From assembly GCA_018815325.1 (NCBI GenBank), contig JAHIYE010000001.1, positions 62,001 to 126,000 on the forward strand: a DNA stretch of 64,000 nt, read 5' to 3'. The first letter of the stretch is position 1. Each line of letters starts with the position of its first letter. Source of the DNA: Gammaproteobacteria bacterium (GTDB taxonomy: Bacteria; Pseudomonadota; Gammaproteobacteria; Burkholderiales; Burkholderiaceae_C). The translations under genes and the position numbers were made by a program. Below, one piece after another: positions 17,445-27,409 of this stretch. The notes beneath the pieces were generated by a model. It was not told where the DNA came from. It saw only the letters and a list, made by a program, of their open reading frames with translations, and did not search any database.

Positions 17445-19417
17445 GCCGCCAGCCCGGCCTGCACCTCTTCCGCCTGAACTTTGGCAAAGCCCTTGAAACC
17501 ACCTTTTTTCAGGTGGATCATCAAAAGCGAAATGCTGGCTGGCGTGATGCCGGAGATGCGCGAAGCCTGGCCCAGGGTTTCCGGCCGGTGTTTCTGTAAC
17601 GTTTGGCGCGCCTCTATCGACAAGGCCGTGACCTGCAGGTAGTCCAGCTCGGCCGGCAACTTGAGGCCCTCGTAATGGCTGGCGCGCTCGACCTCGTCTT
17701 TTTGGCGGTCGATGTAGCCAGCGTACTTGGCTGCAATCTCTACCTGCTCGACCACCGGGGCACTCAAGTCCCCCAGGGTTTCACGTGAAACATCCGCGGT
17801 CTGGTACTTGGCACCATCCATGGACATCAGTCCGGCGTAGTTCACATCCGGGCGTCGCAGCAGATCAAACAGGTTGTACTCCCGCTCGATCGTCGTGCCC
17901 AACACACGCTCGGCCTCCGCGCTCGGCAGGTTGCGCGGGTTAACCCAGATCGCCTTGAGTCGCTCTGTTTCACGTGAAACAGCATCGCGCTTGCGGCAAA
18001 AAGCATCCCAGCGTGCATCGTCCACCAGGCCCATCTTGCGACCGGCCTCGGTTAGCCGCATGTCCGCGTTGTCTTCCCGCAGCTGCAGGCGGAACTCGGC
18101 CCGGCTGGTGAACATGCGGTAGGGTTCGGTCACGCCCTTGGTGATCAGGTCGTCCACCAGCACACCCAGGTAGGCTTCGTCCCGGCCTGGCAGCCAGGCC
18201 GATTCTCCCCGGCACTGCAGCGCGGCATTGATGCCGGCGAACAGGCCTTGCGCTGCCGCCTCTTCATACCCGGTGGTACCGTTGATCTGCCCGGCAAAGA
18301 ACAGGCCTCCGATCGCACGGGTTTCAAAGCTGCTTCGGAGCTCGCGCGGGTCGAAGTAGTCGTACTCGATCGCATAGCCGGGCCGCAGGATGTGGGCATT
18401 CTCCAGACCCTTCATGGAGCGCACCAGCTCATACTGAATGTCAAAGGGCAAGCTGGTGGAGATGCCGTTGGGGTAGTACTCGTTCGTCGTCAGCCCCTCG
18501 GGCTCCAGAAAGATCTGGTGGCTGTCCTTGTCGGCGAAGCGGTTGATCTTGTCCTCCACACTCGGGCAATAGCGCGGGCCAACGCCCTCGATCTTGCCGG
18601 TGAACATGGGGCTGCGGTCAAAGCCGGAGCGGATGATCTCGTGGGTACGCTCGTTGGTGTGGGTAATCCAGCACGACATCTGCTCCGGGTGCATGGCAGC
18701 ATCGCCCATGAAGCTGAACACCGGCACGCCCTCGCCAACACCACCAGGCATGCCATCACCGGCTTGCTCGGTGCAACGGGAAAAGTCGATGCTGCGTCCG
18801 TCCAGCCGCGGTGGGGTACCGGTCTTGAGCCGGCCTTGCGGCAGCTTGAGCTCCTTCAGTCGCGCCGACAGGCTCACGGCCGGCGGATCACCGGCACGTC
18901 CCGCGGCGTAGTTGTTCAGGCCAACATGGATCTTGCCGTCGAGAAAAGTCCCCGCCGTCAGCACCACGGTGCGGCTACGGAACTTGATGCCAACCTGGGT
19001 CACGGCACCAACCACGCGATCACCCTCCACCATCAGGTCATCCACCGCCTGCTGGAACAGCCACAGATTGGGCTGGTTCTCCAGGCGCTTGCGGATGGCG
19101 GCCTTGTAAAGAACCCGGTCGGCCTGGGCCCGGGTGGCACGCACAGCCGGCCCCTTGGAACTGTTGAGAATGCGGAACTGGATGCCGCCCTCGTCAGTCG
19201 CGATCGCCATGGCACCACCCAGCGCATCCACTTCCTTCACCAGATGGCCCTTGCCAATGCCGCCGATCGACGGGTTGCAGCTCATCTGGCCCAGGGTTTC
19301 AATGTTGTGGCTCAACAGCAGCGTCTTGCAGCCCATGCGGGCAGCGGCGAGCGCGGCCTCTGTGCCGGCATGGCCGCCGCCAACGACGATGACATCGAAT
19401 TCTTGTGGGTACAACAT
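17441..19417 (-). CDS. mnmG: tRNA uridine-5-carboxymethylaminomethyl synthesis enzyme MnmG (GidA)
   Basis: A 658-residue FAD enzyme that, with MnmE, modifies U34 of certain tRNAs. The N-terminal Rossmann motif [19 protein letters not shown] is followed by [17 protein letters not shown], unique to MnmG, and the C-terminal helical domain ends around [18 protein letters not shown]. The length is slightly above the common 630. Two parS-like sites are embedded in the coding sequence (17777 and 17966). It heads the mnmG-rsmG-lysE-par gene string. Confidence 0.97.
   Translation of the reverse strand: MLYPQEFDVIVVGGGHAGTEAALAAARMGCKTLLLSHNIETLGQMSCNPSIGGIGKGHLVKEVDALGGAMAIATDEGGIQFRILNSSKGPAVRATRAQADRVLYKAAIRKRLENQPNLWLFQQAVDDLMVEGDRVVGAVTQVGIKFRSRTVVLTAGTFLDGKIHVGLNNYAAGRAGDPPAVSLSARLKELKLPQGRLKTGTPPRLDGRSIDFSRCTEQAGDGMPGGVGEGVPVFSFMGDAAMHPEQMSCWITHTNERTHEIIRSGFDRSPMFTGKIEGVGPRYCPSVEDKINRFADKDSHQIFLEPEGLTTNEYYPNGISTSLPFDIQYELVRSMKGLENAHILRPGYAIEYDYFDPRELRSSFETRAIGGLFFAGQINGTTGYEEAAAQGLFAGINAALQCRGESAWLPGRDEAYLGVLVDDLITKGVTEPYRMFTSRAEFRLQLREDNADMRLTEAGRKMGLVDDARWDAFCRKRDAVSRETERLKAIWVNPRNLPSAEAERVLGTTIEREYNLFDLLRRPDVNYAGLMSMDGAKYQTADVSRETLGDLSAPVVEQVEIAAKYAGYIDRQKDEVERASHYEGLKLPAELDYLQVTALSIEARQTLQKHRPETLGQASRISGITPASISLLMIHLKKGGFKGFAKVQAEEVQAGLAA
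17777..17792. promoter_or_regulatory. parS-like site 2, inside mnmG
   Basis: GGTTTCACGTGAAACA matches the parS consensus at 15 of 16 positions (first base differs). The 14-bp core palindrome is intact. It lies in the mnmG coding sequence. Confidence 0.85.
17966..17981. promoter_or_regulatory. parS site 3, perfect consensus, inside mnmG
   Basis: TGTTTCACGTGAAACA is a perfect 16-bp parS. It is 189 bp from site 2 and about 1.1 kb from site 1, forming a ParB loading cluster inside mnmG-rsmG, about 2-3 kb upstream of parA. Confidence 0.92.
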
Positions 19418-19499
19418 GGTGGAAAGGGCCGATCACCGGCCATCAACAAGGGGAAACAACCCTCAATTTTAGCTGTTCACACGCATTTAGGCGACAATC

Positions 19500-19553
19500 A
19501 GGGGCATTCCCCTCGCCAAATGGCGCCTAGCAGCTATAAATTTCATAGCAAAT
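19500..19553 (-). repeat. dispersed intergenic repeat, copy F
   Basis: On the minus strand: TTTGCTATGAAATTTATAGC, then TGCTAGGCGCC and a short GC stem-loop. It lies between the divergent mnmG and YkgJ-like genes and abuts the start of the latter. Confidence 0.55.
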
Positions 19554-19557
19554 AGTC

Positions 19558-19815
19558 ATGTTTTGCCGTTCCGGCTGCGGTGCCTGCTGCATTGCGCCTT
19601 CCATTTCCAGCCCGATCCCCGGCATGCCGCACGGCAAGCCGGCCGGGGTGCGCTGCGTGCAACTGGATACCGCCAACCGCTGCCGCCTCTTCGGCCAGCC
19701 GGAACGCCCGGCGGTTTGCAGCAGCCTGACGCCCTCGCCGGCCATGTGTGGCGACTCGGCTGCGCAAGCCATGTCCTACCTCACGAGACTGGAAAAAGAA
19801 ACCGCGCCAGCCTGA
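19558..19815 (+). CDS. YkgJ-type cysteine cluster protein
   Basis: An 85-residue protein with eight cysteines, beginning [11 protein letters not shown] and continuing with spaced cysteines at about residues 33, 42, 54 and 64. This is the zinc/iron-sulfur-type cluster pattern of the small YkgJ family. The C-terminal helix YLTRLEKE is also typical. It is divergent from mnmG and has no obvious partner. The function of the family is not established. Confidence 0.85.
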   Translation: MFCRSGCGACCIAPSISSPIPGMPHGKPAGVRCVQLDTANRCRLFGQPERPAVCSSLTPSPAMCGDSAAQAMSYLTRLEKETAPA

Positions 19816-19873
19816 TGAAACAGGGGGGCGCGGCGCAAGGGGGAACCAGACTTCTTTTTGTTAGCTCTCGTTG

Positions 19874-21328
19874 TCAGAACGGGTAGTGACGCGGCGTCGT
19901 CTGCATCGTGAGCCAGCGCAGCTCGGTGAACTCGGCAATGCCGGCCTTGCCGCCAAAGCGGCCAATGCCGCTGCCCTTGACGCCCCCGAATGGCATCTGC
20001 GCCTCGTCATGCACCGTAGGGCCGTTGACGTGGCAGATGCCCGAGTCGATGCGGCGCGCCACATTGAAGGCACGGGCAATGTCCCCACCAAACACCGCGG
20101 CCGACAGGCCGTACTCATTGTCGTTGGCACAGGCCACGGCTTCTTCCACCCCGTTCACACGCACGATGCACTTGACTGGGCCGAAGGTTTCCTCGTGGTA
20201 GATCTTCATCTCGGGCGTGCAGTGATCCAGCACCGTCGCAGGCATCAGGGTGTTGTCGGCCTTGCCGCCGCACACCAGCTTAGCGCCCTTGGCCAGCGCG
20301 TCGTCGATCAGCGCATTGCAGTGCTCGACCGTGCTCATGCCAATCACCGAGCCCAGCACCACCGGCTCGGGCTTGCGCGGGTCTCCCAGCGGCAGCGCGC
20401 TGGCCTTGGCGGCAAACTTCTTGACGAACTCGTCGGCTATTCGCTGGTCAACAATGATGCGCTCGGTCGACATGCAGATCTGGCCACTGTTGGCAAAACA
20501 GCCAAAGGCCGCTCCATTCACGGCGTCCGTGATGTCGGCGTCGTCCAGAATGACCATGGGCGCCTTGCCACCGAGCTCCAGCACCACAGGCTTCAGGTAC
20601 CTGGCGCAGGTCATGGCGATGATCTTGCCGACCTTGGTGGAGCCGGTGAAATTGACGCGGCGCACCGCCGGATGCGCCACGATGGCCTCCACCACGCCAG
20701 CCGCGTCAGCCGGTGCATTGGTGATGTAGTTCACCACGCCGGGCGGAAAGCCCGCCTCCTGGAAGGCCTCCACGATCAGCTGGTGCGTGCGCGGGCAGTT
20801 CTCCGAGCCTTTGAAGATCACGGTGTTGCCGCAGGCCAGCGGCGTGGCAATGGCGCGCACGCCGAGAATGACCGGTGCATTCCAGGGCGCAATGCCCAGC
20901 ACCACACCCGCCGGCTGACGCACACCCATGGCCAGGCTGCCCGGCACGTCGGAAGGGATCACCTCACCGGCCACCTGCGTGGTCAGGGAGGCCGCTTCGC
21001 GGATCATGCCTGCGGCCAGCATCACGTTGAAGCCGGCCCACATGCCGGTACCACCCGTCTCGGCGCCAACTGCCTCGATGAACTGCGGTGTCTTGGCTTC
21101 CAGGGCATCGGCCGCCTTCAGCAGCAAGGCCCGCCGGGCGCTAGGGCCGGTCTGGCTCCAGCTCTTGAAAGCCTCGGCCGCCGCATCGGCTGCCATCGTG
21201 GCATCAGCGGGAGAGGCTGCGGGAGCCCGCGTGGCCACACTTCCATCGAGCGGGTTGCGGCGCTCGAAGGTCGCGCCTTTTTCGGCCGTCACTTTGAGGC
21301 CATTGATGAGCATGGACATGTCAGACAT
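19874..21328 (-). CDS. NAD(P)-dependent aldehyde dehydrogenase (vanillin/salicylaldehyde dehydrogenase-like)
   Basis: A 484-residue soluble dehydrogenase. Catalytic glutamate in LELGGKAP and catalytic cysteine in NSGQICMST are both present, with the nucleotide-fold motif NFTGSTKVG and C-terminal EAQMPFGGVKGSG. AAGGAG precedes the ATG. Overall it resembles vanillin and salicylaldehyde dehydrogenases more than betaine or succinate-semialdehyde enzymes; this is judged by eye. It lies 30 bp downstream of the last ABC transporter gene, so it probably oxidises a product of the imported compound. Confidence 0.9.
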   Translation of the reverse strand: MSDMSMLINGLKVTAEKGATFERRNPLDGSVATRAPAASPADATMAADAAAEAFKSWSQTGPSARRALLLKAADALEAKTPQFIEAVGAETGGTGMWAGFNVMLAAGMIREAASLTTQVAGEVIPSDVPGSLAMGVRQPAGVVLGIAPWNAPVILGVRAIATPLACGNTVIFKGSENCPRTHQLIVEAFQEAGFPPGVVNYITNAPADAAGVVEAIVAHPAVRRVNFTGSTKVGKIIAMTCARYLKPVVLELGGKAPMVILDDADITDAVNGAAFGCFANSGQICMSTERIIVDQRIADEFVKKFAAKASALPLGDPRKPEPVVLGSVIGMSTVEHCNALIDDALAKGAKLVCGGKADNTLMPATVLDHCTPEMKIYHEETFGPVKCIVRVNGVEEAVACANDNEYGLSAAVFGGDIARAFNVARRIDSGICHVNGPTVHDEAQMPFGGVKGSGIGRFGGKAGIAEFTELRWLTMQTTPRHYPF

Positions 21329-21358
21329 GATGAATCTCCTTCAGAAAAAAACAGGGGG

Positions 21359-22158
21359 TCACGCCGGCACCGGTACTGGCCGGCGCTGGACGTTTGCAGG
21401 GGGCTTGGTGTCCTTCTTGTCGGCACCCAGGTAGGCCTCGCGAACCACGCTGGAGCGCGCCAGCAATTTGGCCGGTCCACTGGCGACCAGCACGCCGCGC
21501 TCCATCACATAGCCGCGATCCGCCACGGCCAATGCCTTCTTGACGTTCTGCTCGACCATGAGCACGGTGGTGCCGGAATCCGCAATGCGCCGTGCGATGG
21601 TCATCAGCTCGTCCACCATCTTGGGTGCCAGCCCGAGCGAGGGCTCATCGAGCATCAGCAGGCGCGGCGCGCTCATCATGGCGCGGGCCACGGCCACCAT
21701 CTGCTGCTCGCCACCGCTCATGGTGCCGGCCAGCTGGTGGGCGCGTTCACGCAGCTTGGGAAAGTCTTCGAACGCATGCTCCAGCCGGCGCACCCGCTCG
21801 GCCTTGCTCACGAGCCAGCCGCCAAGTTCGAGGTTCTCGGTCACCGTCATCTGCGGAAACAGCTGGCGCCCTTCGGCCACCAGCGCCATGCCACGCTGCA
21901 CGATCTCGTTGGTTTTCGTAGGCAGCAAGGACTCATTGAGCAGCACCTCGCCGCGGCGCGGAATCAGCCCAGACAAGGCCTTGAGCAGGGTTGTCTTGCC
22001 TGCGCCATTGGGGCCCAGCACGACGGTCAGGCCGGGCCTGACCTCCAGCCGGAGATCCCGCAACACCATGAAAGGACCATAGCCAGCGCTCAGTCCATTG
22101 ACCTTGAGGTGGGCGTGCCTGGCTCCGCCCAGCACAAACGGAGTGGGTTCAAACCACA

Positions 22159-22162
<4 letters not shown>
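21359..22162 (-). CDS. branched-chain-type ABC transporter ATP-binding protein (LivF-like)
   Basis: A 267-residue cytoplasmic ATPase. Walker A is GPNGAGKTTLL, signature MSGGEQQMVAVARAMM, Walker B LLMLDEPSLGLAP, and the switch histidine region is replaced by VEQNVKKAL as normal for LivF. The C-terminal 25 residues, rich in K, P and V, extend beyond LivF. The start overlaps the end of the LivG-like gene by 4 bp. It works with the permeases 22907 and 23973. Confidence 0.93.
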
Positions 22163-22906
<744 letters not shown>

Positions 22907-22914
<8 letters not shown>

Positions 22915-23893
22915 GGCCGCCCTCCTTCGCCTCGGACTTGCCCAGCTGGCGCCACCACTGGCGACTGTCCTGCCACCAGCCGCGGAAAGTCTCCCCGCGC
23001 AGCGAGGCCAGGCCTCCAGGCAGGTAGAGCACGCTCAGGATGAGCAGCAGGCCAAGCGACATCATGTAAATCTGCGGAAACTCCAGACGCAATGTTTCCG
23101 CCAGCACGCTGAAAACGATGGCAGCAATCAGCGGACCCCAGAGCGTCATGGCGCCGCCGATCAGCGCGATCAGCACGGTCTGGAAGCCGATGAAAGGGTT
23201 GAACACGGTGTGCGGGTCTATATAGGTCCAGCGCACGGCCATGGCCGCGCCGATGGCGCCGGCAAAGGCGGCCGTCATGGCGAAGCCGATGATCTTGATG
23301 AGCCGCGTGTTCAGGCCCAGGGTCTGCGCGCGTTGCTCGTCGGCACCGATGCCCATGAGGGCCAGGCCAAAGCGGTTGCGCCGCACGATGATGGACAGCA
23401 GCACGGAGAGCACTGCCAGCGCCAGTACCGTGAGGTAAATGGTGTCGCGCTCGGGCACCACGGTCAGCACCCGGCCAACCGTGCCGGAGACCTTTTTCTC
23501 GAAGTAGGTCACGGCATGCATGATGAGTTCGGTCATGCCAAAGGTCAGCACCGCGAAGTAGGTGCCGCGCAGATGCAGCACGGCCGCGCCCATGATGAGG
23601 GCCACCACCACGGCCGCACCGGCCCCCATCAGAATGGATTGCACCCAGCCATACTCTGCCAGCAGCAGCGCGCTGCTGTAGGCGCCAATGCCAAAGAAGG
23701 CCGAGGTCGCCAGTGACAAATAGCGCGTGCTGCCGCAGAACAGTCCCCAGCTCGTGGACAAGGCCACGTACATCAGGCAGGTCAGCGCCATGGACACGGC
23801 GAACTCGCTGGCATAGTGCGGCAGCGCCAGCGCCCAGCCCGTAAAAGCCAGCAGTACCAGCAGGTCGCGAATCAGAAATTGACGGGAGTTCAT
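22907..23893 (-). CDS. branched-chain-type ABC transporter permease (LivM-like)
   Basis: A 328-residue inner-membrane permease with eight or more helices. It contains GTYFAVLTFGMTELIMHAV and FGLALMGIGADEQRAQTLGLN, the latter being the cytoplasmic coupling loop (EAA-like) of LivM proteins. The C-terminus is soluble and basic. It overlaps the LivG-like gene by 8 bp. Confidence 0.93.
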
Positions 23894-23895
23894 GG

Positions 23896-23971
23896 GCCCC
23901 CCACGCTTGTCATTTCATGATCTGCACGGCCCCCCAAGGGGGCTTTCGCATCTTGGAGCGGTCCGGCGATG
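23896..23971 (-). repeat. second type of intergenic element between livM and livH
   Basis: The whole 79-bp gap between the permease genes is a GC-rich segment with hairpin GCCCCC-CAA-GGGGGC (23929-23943) flanked by CCCCCCACGCTTGTC and CTTGGAGCGGTCCGGCG. I recall closely similar sequences between genes in Comamonadaceae genomes. Only one copy is seen here. Confidence 0.4.
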
Positions 23972-23972
23972 C

Positions 23973-24863
23973 TCATGCTTTCCTCCCTTTGCGGGCAAAC
24001 AAACCTTCGGGCCGCAACAGCAGCACCGCAATGAACACGGCATAGGACAGCAAGGCCTTGAGGGAAGGGTTGCTGAAGTGCATGCCCAGCGCCTCGATCA
24101 CGCCCAGCAGCAGGCCGCCCAGCAAGGCGCCGCTCATGCTGCCAAAGCCACCCAGCGTGATGACGATCAGTGCCGTCACGGTATAGGGCTGGCCCATGTA
24201 GGGCGTGATGGTGTAGGCCATGGACAGCAGGCTGCCCGCCACGCCAGAGAGCCCGAGGCCAATGCCGAACATCAAGGGATGCAGGCGCTGTGTGTCGATG
24301 CCGACCAGCTGAGCGCCCACGGGCGACTGCATCAGCGCGCGTACGCCCTTGCCCAGCAGCGTCATCTTCAGCAGCACGATCAAGGCCCCGCTGAACAGCA
24401 GCGCCAGCCCGAACACCAGCAGCTTGTTGCCCGCAAACTGGGCGTCACCGATCTTCACCGGGTCCGTCAGGTAGTCATAGCCACGCAGGTTGCCGCCCCA
24501 CATCCAGGAGACAAAGTTCTGCACCAGGAACATCAGGCCGAAAGCCACCATCAAACCGCGGGCTTCGAAAATATCCAGGTTGGGCGAGGTCTCGGTAAGG
24601 CGGCGAAAGCACAGGCGATGCACCACCAGACCGAGCGCCATGAGAATGAGAAAGGACACCGGCACCATGAGCAGCGGCGAAAAGCCGAAGCTGGCATGCG
24701 CCATCCAGGTCAGGTAAGCGCCCACCATGAGGAACTCGCCGTGCGCGATGTTGAGAATGCGCATGAGCCCATACTGAAGATTCAGTCCGAGCGCAACAAG
24801 CGCATAAATGCCGCCGGTGATGAGACCGGAGGCAATGAGTTCTAGCCAGGCAGAGAGTGACAT
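23973..24863 (-). CDS. branched-chain-type ABC transporter permease (LivH-like)
   Basis: A 296-residue inner-membrane permease with about eight helices. It begins LIASGLITGGIYALVALGLN and continues with GLMRILNIAHGEFLMVGAY, both hallmarks of LivH. Coupling loop GKGVRALMQSPVGAQLVGID is present. The start MSLSAWLEL (24863) is preferred; the longer frame adds a cysteine- and proline-rich leader not seen in the family. It follows the binding-protein gene, from which it is separated by a terminator-like hairpin. Confidence 0.92.
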   Translation of the reverse strand: MSLSAWLELIASGLITGGIYALVALGLNLQYGLMRILNIAHGEFLMVGAYLTWMAHASFGFSPLLMVPVSFLILMALGLVVHRLCFRRLTETSPNLDIFEARGLMVAFGLMFLVQNFVSWMWGGNLRGYDYLTDPVKIGDAQFAGNKLLVFGLALLFSGALIVLLKMTLLGKGVRALMQSPVGAQLVGIDTQRLHPLMFGIGLGLSGVAGSLLSMAYTITPYMGQPYTVTALIVITLGGFGSMSGALLGGLLLGVIEALGMHFSNPSLKALLSYAVFIAVLLLRPEGLFARKGRKA

Positions 24864-24928
24864 GTTCAGAGACCGTCCCGTCCAGCCCGGCGTGACGGCC
24901 GGGCATGGGCAGGGACAAAACAACTTCT

Positions 24929-24955
24929 AAAAATACGCGGGCGTAACGCCCGCGT
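24929..24955 (-). terminator. intra-operon terminator/attenuator after the binding-protein gene
   Basis: A 9-bp stem ACGCGGGCG/CGCCCGCGT with loop TTA on the minus strand is followed by ATTTTTAG. It begins 9 bp after the binding-protein stop codon. As downstream transport genes continue on the same strand, it probably causes partial termination, giving excess binding protein. Confidence 0.75.
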
Positions 24956-24963
24956 CGCCGCAT

Positions 24964-26163
24964 TTACTTCCAGGCAGGCTTGCTCGGATTGAGCTTGGCA
25001 GTGGCCACCTTGGGCGGCCACACCACCTCGAACTCGCCGTTCTGCCACTGGCCCACGGTACCCGGTGTGGCGGTGTTCTCGCTGCCGGTGAATTTCACGT
25101 CGCCAATGATGGTCTTGTGCGTCGTATTGGCCACGTAGTCGCGGATCGCCTTGCGGTCCAGCCCGTTCCTGGCCACGGCATTGGTGAGGATTTCCAGCGC
25201 CGCCCAGCAGTGACCGCTGGCCCAGCGATCGGGCTCCTTGCCGCCAAACTTCTTGGTGTGCGCATCGAAGTAGGCCTTGGCGCCCGGGCTGGTCTTGCTG
25301 TTCCAGGAGCCCATGCCCAGCACGCCTTCGGCACCGGCGGGCGTCATCACGTTGCGGTAGAGCTGGAAGGCCGTACCGACCGAGGCGTAATAGAACTTCG
25401 GATTGAAGCCCACTTCCTTGGACTGCTTGCTCGCCAGAATGGTGTCCGGCGGGTAGCTGAAGCCGATGAAGGCATCCGGGTTCTTGTCCTTGATGGAGCG
25501 CAGCACGGGCGAGAGGTCCTTGATGTCGCCGGGGTAGCTTTTTTCCTCCACCAGCTGGATGCCGGTGCCCTGCACGGCGACTTTGAGGGCCGCATAGTTT
25601 TCAAGACCAAACAGGTCGTCCACGTAGACCACAGCCGCCGTTTTCACACCGTTGGCCACCAGCATGTCCACCAGCGCACCGACCATGGGGCCGGGCTGCT
25701 GCAGCATCAGGAAGAAATACGGCAGCTTCATCTCGACCAGCTTCTTGGACAGCGCCGTGGGTGCCAGCAAGGGGTAGCCAAAGCGGTTGGCAAGAGGCGC
25801 CACCGCAAAGTTCGCGTTCGAGCCCCATGGCGGCAGGATCAGGTCCACCTTGTCGCTGCCCATGAGCTTCTCATAGGAGCGCACGCAGGTCTCGATGTCG
25901 CTGCGGTCGTCGGAGCTGATCAGCTCGATCGGCCGCTTGACGCCCTTGACGTTCAGACCACCCGCAGCGTTCTGCTGCTCGGCCCACAAAAGGTAGTTGG
26001 GCTCCTGGCTGATCTGCGCGCCGCCCGTCCAGGGGCCCGTGCGGGCAATGGCATAGCCCACGCGCACAGGCGGCTGGGCGGCCAGCAAATGGGGCGCAAA
26101 GGTGGCAGCGCCGACCGTGGCGGCAGCCCCCTTGAGCAAGGTACGTTTGGATTGTTGAACCAT
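24964..26163 (-). CDS. ABC transporter substrate-binding protein (branched-chain/aromatic type)
   Basis: A periplasmic Leu/Ile/Val-type receptor of 399 residues. The N-terminal signal SKRTLLKGAAATVGAATFA resembles a twin-arginine signal with lysine in place of the first arginine. The mature protein begins PVRVGYAIARTGPWTGG and contains LISSDDRSDIETCVRSYEKL, typical of the family. AAGGAG precedes ATG 26163. It is the first gene of the importer operon, divergent from an AraC regulator. The ligand is uncertain; the aldehyde dehydrogenase at the end suggests an aromatic or aliphatic acid or aldehyde. Confidence 0.92.
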   Translation of the reverse strand: MVQQSKRTLLKGAAATVGAATFAPHLLAAQPPVRVGYAIARTGPWTGGAQISQEPNYLLWAEQQNAAGGLNVKGVKRPIELISSDDRSDIETCVRSYEKLMGSDKVDLILPPWGSNANFAVAPLANRFGYPLLAPTALSKKLVEMKLPYFFLMLQQPGPMVGALVDMLVANGVKTAAVVYVDDLFGLENYAALKVAVQGTGIQLVEEKSYPGDIKDLSPVLRSIKDKNPDAFIGFSYPPDTILASKQSKEVGFNPKFYYASVGTAFQLYRNVMTPAGAEGVLGMGSWNSKTSPGAKAYFDAHTKKFGGKEPDRWASGHCWAALEILTNAVARNGLDRKAIRDYVANTTHKTIIGDVKFTGSENTATPGTVGQWQNGEFEVVWPPKVATAKLNPSKPAWK

Positions 26164-26238
26164 GGTGTCTCCTTTATAAGAGCCCCTGAGGGACATTGGA
26201 ATTCAATGCTAGCCAGCGAGGCGGGACTCTGCTTTGCT

Positions 26239-26270
26239 CAGCGTGCACAAGCTGCTTGCCGCAGCGTGCA
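26239..26270. promoter_or_regulatory. direct repeat in the divergent araC/ABC control region
   Basis: Two copies of CAGCGTGCA (26239-26247 and 26262-26270), 23 bp apart, lie between the divergent importer operon and the AraC-family gene. Direct repeats about two helical turns apart are typical of AraC-family binding sites. Assignment to the adjacent regulator is inference. Confidence 0.5.
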
Positions 26271-26369
26271 AACTTACTGGGGATAACCCTAGGCCCCGGC
26301 AAGCGACAGCGTTCTATCCTGCGCCCATAATCAACTGATGATCCCGTCACCCCTGCACCGGAGACACGC

Positions 26370-27350
26370 ATGACCGCCTCCTCGCTCGTATCCACGGACG
26401 ATTTCGCGCCACGCGAGCGAGCGCCCGTCTGGCGCGAGTGGATCTGGAAGCATTTCGGCGGGCTGGAGTCCGACCTCTATGGCGATACGGATTTCGACGG
26501 CCAGATGGCCTCAGCCCGTGCTGGCGACATCATTCTCACCAAACTCGAAGCCAACCGTCACCGTGTGGTGCGCACGCAGGACATGGTGCGCGCCAGCGAA
26601 GCCGGCTACCTCAAGATCGTTGCACCCATGCGCGGCCGTGCCGGCGTGGAGCAGATGGGGCGCCAGGCCTGGGTCAGCCCCGGCGCCTGGACGATTTACG
26701 ACACCACCGGCAGCTACGCCGTGGCGAATCCCGAGCGCGTGGAACATCTCATCGTCATGGTCCCGAAGGCGCAGATGGTTGAGCGTGGCCTGCGGCTGGA
26801 TGCGCTGATGGCGCGTCACGTCGGCGGCGCCAGCGGCATCTCGCGCGTGGCTTTGGCCACCATGCGCAGCACCTACCAGGAGTTGCCCAACATGAGCGCC
26901 TCTGCGGCCCACGGCGCCGGCGAGCTCATCGCCCAGTTGGTGCGCCTGTCGCTGATCGAGCTCGCCGGCCAGGCCACCTCCATGACCCAGCGCGAAGCGC
27001 TGAAAGACCGCATCCGCGGTTACGTGGCGCTGAACCTGCGCGACCCCAAGCTGTCGATCGACCAGATTGCCCACGCCCTCAACTGCAGCAAACGGCACCT
27101 CTACAACGCCTTTGCCGAAGAAGATGAAACCCTGGCCAGCCACATCCAGCGCCTGCGTCTCGATGCCTGCCTGCGCGAGCTGCAGCATTCGGCCGCGCTG
27201 GAGCGCCCGATCACCGACATCGCGCTGTCCTGGGGCTTCAGCAATCCCTCCCATTTCAGCCGCGTATTCCGGGAACACACAGGCCTGAGCCCGAGCGAGT
27301 TCCGCCACCAATCGCTCACCGCGTCCCAGAGGCGACTGCAGACGCATTGA
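26370..27350 (+). CDS. AraC-family transcriptional regulator
   Basis: A 326-residue regulator. The N-terminal ligand-binding-like region (about 1-200) resembles the AraC-binding-like domain found in FeaR/XylS-type proteins. The C-terminal double helix-turn-helix (about 225-325) contains LSIDQIAHALNCSKRHLYNAF and ITDIALSWGFSNPSHFSRVFREHTGLSPSEFR. It is divergent from the ABC importer and followed 60 bp on by a class II aldolase gene, so it is the likely regulator of both. The inducer is unknown. Confidence 0.92.
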   Translation: MTASSLVSTDDFAPRERAPVWREWIWKHFGGLESDLYGDTDFDGQMASARAGDIILTKLEANRHRVVRTQDMVRASEAGYLKIVAPMRGRAGVEQMGRQAWVSPGAWTIYDTTGSYAVANPERVEHLIVMVPKAQMVERGLRLDALMARHVGGASGISRVALATMRSTYQELPNMSASAAHGAGELIAQLVRLSLIELAGQATSMTQREALKDRIRGYVALNLRDPKLSIDQIAHALNCSKRHLYNAFAEEDETLASHIQRLRLDACLRELQHSAALERPITDIALSWGFSNPSHFSRVFREHTGLSPSEFRHQSLTASQRRLQTH

Positions 27351-27409
27351 AAATCGTCTGCAATGGTGGCAAACGCGGCCGCCCCTGAGCCGCCCGACAA
27401 GGAGACACC

